Source: Planctomycetaceae bacterium (GTDB lineage Bacteria; Planctomycetota; Planctomycetia; Pirellulales; Pirellulaceae). Taken from it: DNA of 7,222 bases. Under the pieces are notes generated by a model. That model had not been told where the DNA came from. It saw nothing but the letters and a program-made list of their open reading frames with translations, and did not search any database. Shown piece by piece: positions 6,700-7,222 of the stretch. Position numbers and translations under genes: made by a program. The stretch lies in NCBI GenBank assembly GCA_012965455.1, contig DTSG01000526.1:1-7222 (forward strand), written 5' to 3'. Numbering within the stretch: the stretch's first letter is position 1; the number at the start of each line of letters is the position of its first letter.

Positions 6700-7188
6700 T
6701 TAGCGAGGTGACGAGAATGAATTCCGCAAGGCCAATGGAATGCGGCTGGGCAATTCTTTTTCGGGAGCCGGCAATAGACCTACCGCTTGCTTGGCCCGCA
6801 CGATGTTACCCCCGAGTTGTAATACCTGACGATCAAGTTCTTTGAGATCGATGATCTGAACACCTAAGACAGATTGTGTACTGCCAAAGGTTTGCGAGGT
6901 CGCTCGATGATTAAACAACGGTGAGACTCCGAACAATGGGAACATGCCGATACCCGGTGTGCCATAAGATGTTCTTCCTAATGCACCATATCGAACTCCA
7001 CCTAACCCGATAAACCCGCGATCTGGTACCGAAACACTTGTTCCAACCGAAAAGGTACGAGTCGTTGGTAGCATAATTACTTGAGCGTGAACTTCCATCG
7101 GCTTCATCATAGCAAGGGTCGACAAGACCACGACCGGCCACAATAAACAGCGAGTATTGCGAATCATCCGAATGTTGCGAATGTTCAT
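6700..7188 (-). CDS. Small secreted protein with a secretin-tail-like motif, function unknown
   Basis: A 162-residue hypothetical protein. The N-terminus is an arginine-rich run (NIR NIR MIR NTR), then a hydrophobic core (about 14-28) and a likely signal peptidase site after VHA (33-35), so it should be exported. The mature part holds TSVSVPDRGFIGLGG (50-64) and GTPGIGMFPLFGVSPLF (76-92). These resemble in order the closing signature of the secretin domain (PF00263), where VPDGG...LLGG is followed by VPxLGxIPxLGxLF, but the rest of a secretin is absent. The remaining C-terminal 70 residues contain a short helical-looking segment, IIDLKELDRQVLQLGG (112-127), and a Pro/Ser-rich end. An Arg replaces the usual Gly in VPDGG. 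The start is supported by AAGGG upstream. I recall similar short secreted proteins in planctomycetes, but assign no function; it may be a degenerate secretin fragment or an independent surface or envelope protein. Confidence 0.75.
   Translation of the reverse strand: MNIRNIRMIRNTRCLLWPVVVLSTLAMMKPMEVHAQVIMLPTTRTFSVGTSVSVPDRGFIGLGGVRYGALGRTSYGTPGIGMFPLFGVSPLFNHRATSQTFGSTQSVLGVQIIDLKELDRQVLQLGGNIVRAKQAVGLLPAPEKELPSRIPLALRNSFSSPR
7150..7185 (-). repeat. Four imperfect 9-base tandem repeats in the signal-peptide coding region
   Basis: Codons 2-13 of the small secreted-protein gene consist of four 9-base units (AACATTCGC, AACATTCGG, ATGATTCGC, AATACTCGC) encoding NIR, NIR, MIR and NTR. The result is an arginine at every third residue just before the hydrophobic core. 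Strand slippage could change the number of units without breaking the frame. Confidence 0.7.
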
Positions 7189-7195
7189 AATTACT

Positions 7196-7202
7196 ACCCT
7201 TC
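7196..7202 (-). promoter_or_regulatory. Ribosome binding site of the small secreted-protein gene
   Basis: The minus strand reads GAAGGGT upstream of the ATG at 7188, with eight bases between AGGG and the start codon, following a purine-rich run. It supports the chosen start. The promoter lies outside the window. Confidence 0.55.
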
Positions 7203-7222
7203 TTTTTTCTCTTCGACTTTAG

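Noticed and set aside
6911..7141. 76-codon minus-strand frame overlapping the small secreted-protein gene
   Set aside because: It is the alternative reading frame of the same strand. The 162-residue frame has the ribosome binding site, a signal peptide and the secretin-like motif.

Overview
The window looks like chromosomal DNA of a planctomycete, probably of the Pirellulaceae type. The evidence is an adjacent gene pair that is a hallmark of that phylum: a Planctomycete cytochrome C / DUF1549 / DUF1553 protein followed directly by a DUF1501 protein with a twin-arginine signal. Base composition is moderate (roughly half G+C by eye), and Shine-Dalgarno motifs are present before some genes and absent before others. 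No mobile element, CRISPR array, tRNA or rRNA was seen.

Layout from left to right. Bases 1-903 (minus strand) hold the first 301 codons of an ABC transporter ATPase of the ABC-2 export class; its 3' end lies beyond the window. Bases 904-1327 are a non-coding divergent promoter region. Bases 1328-2743 (plus) are a complete folC-like gene (folylpolyglutamate / dihydrofolate synthase). Bases 2733-4187 (minus) are the DUF1501 gene, which overlaps the end of folC tail-to-tail by 11 bases. Bases 4200-6548 (minus) are the cytochrome-type PSCyt1-DUF1549-DUF1553 gene. Bases 6549-6699 are a 151-base spacer with a candidate promoter, a 13-base palindrome and three spaced TCGATAA elements. Bases 6700-7188 (minus) encode a small secreted protein that carries what looks like the tail signature of the secretin domain without the rest of a secretin.

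How the genes work together. The PSCyt gene and the DUF1501 gene are separated by 12 bases, with a good ribosome binding site between them. They are almost certainly co-transcribed and probably act together outside the cytoplasmic membrane: the first has a Sec-type signal and c-type haem motifs, the second a Tat-type signal. Their substrate is unknown. The small secreted protein lies upstream on the same strand, but the 151-base spacer suggests that the pair can have its own promoter. The ABC ATPase and folC are divergent and have no evident functional link to the pair.

The items I consider most worth following are the stand-alone secretin-tail-like module, the regulatory architecture of the 6549-6699 spacer, and the compact form of the PSCyt protein.
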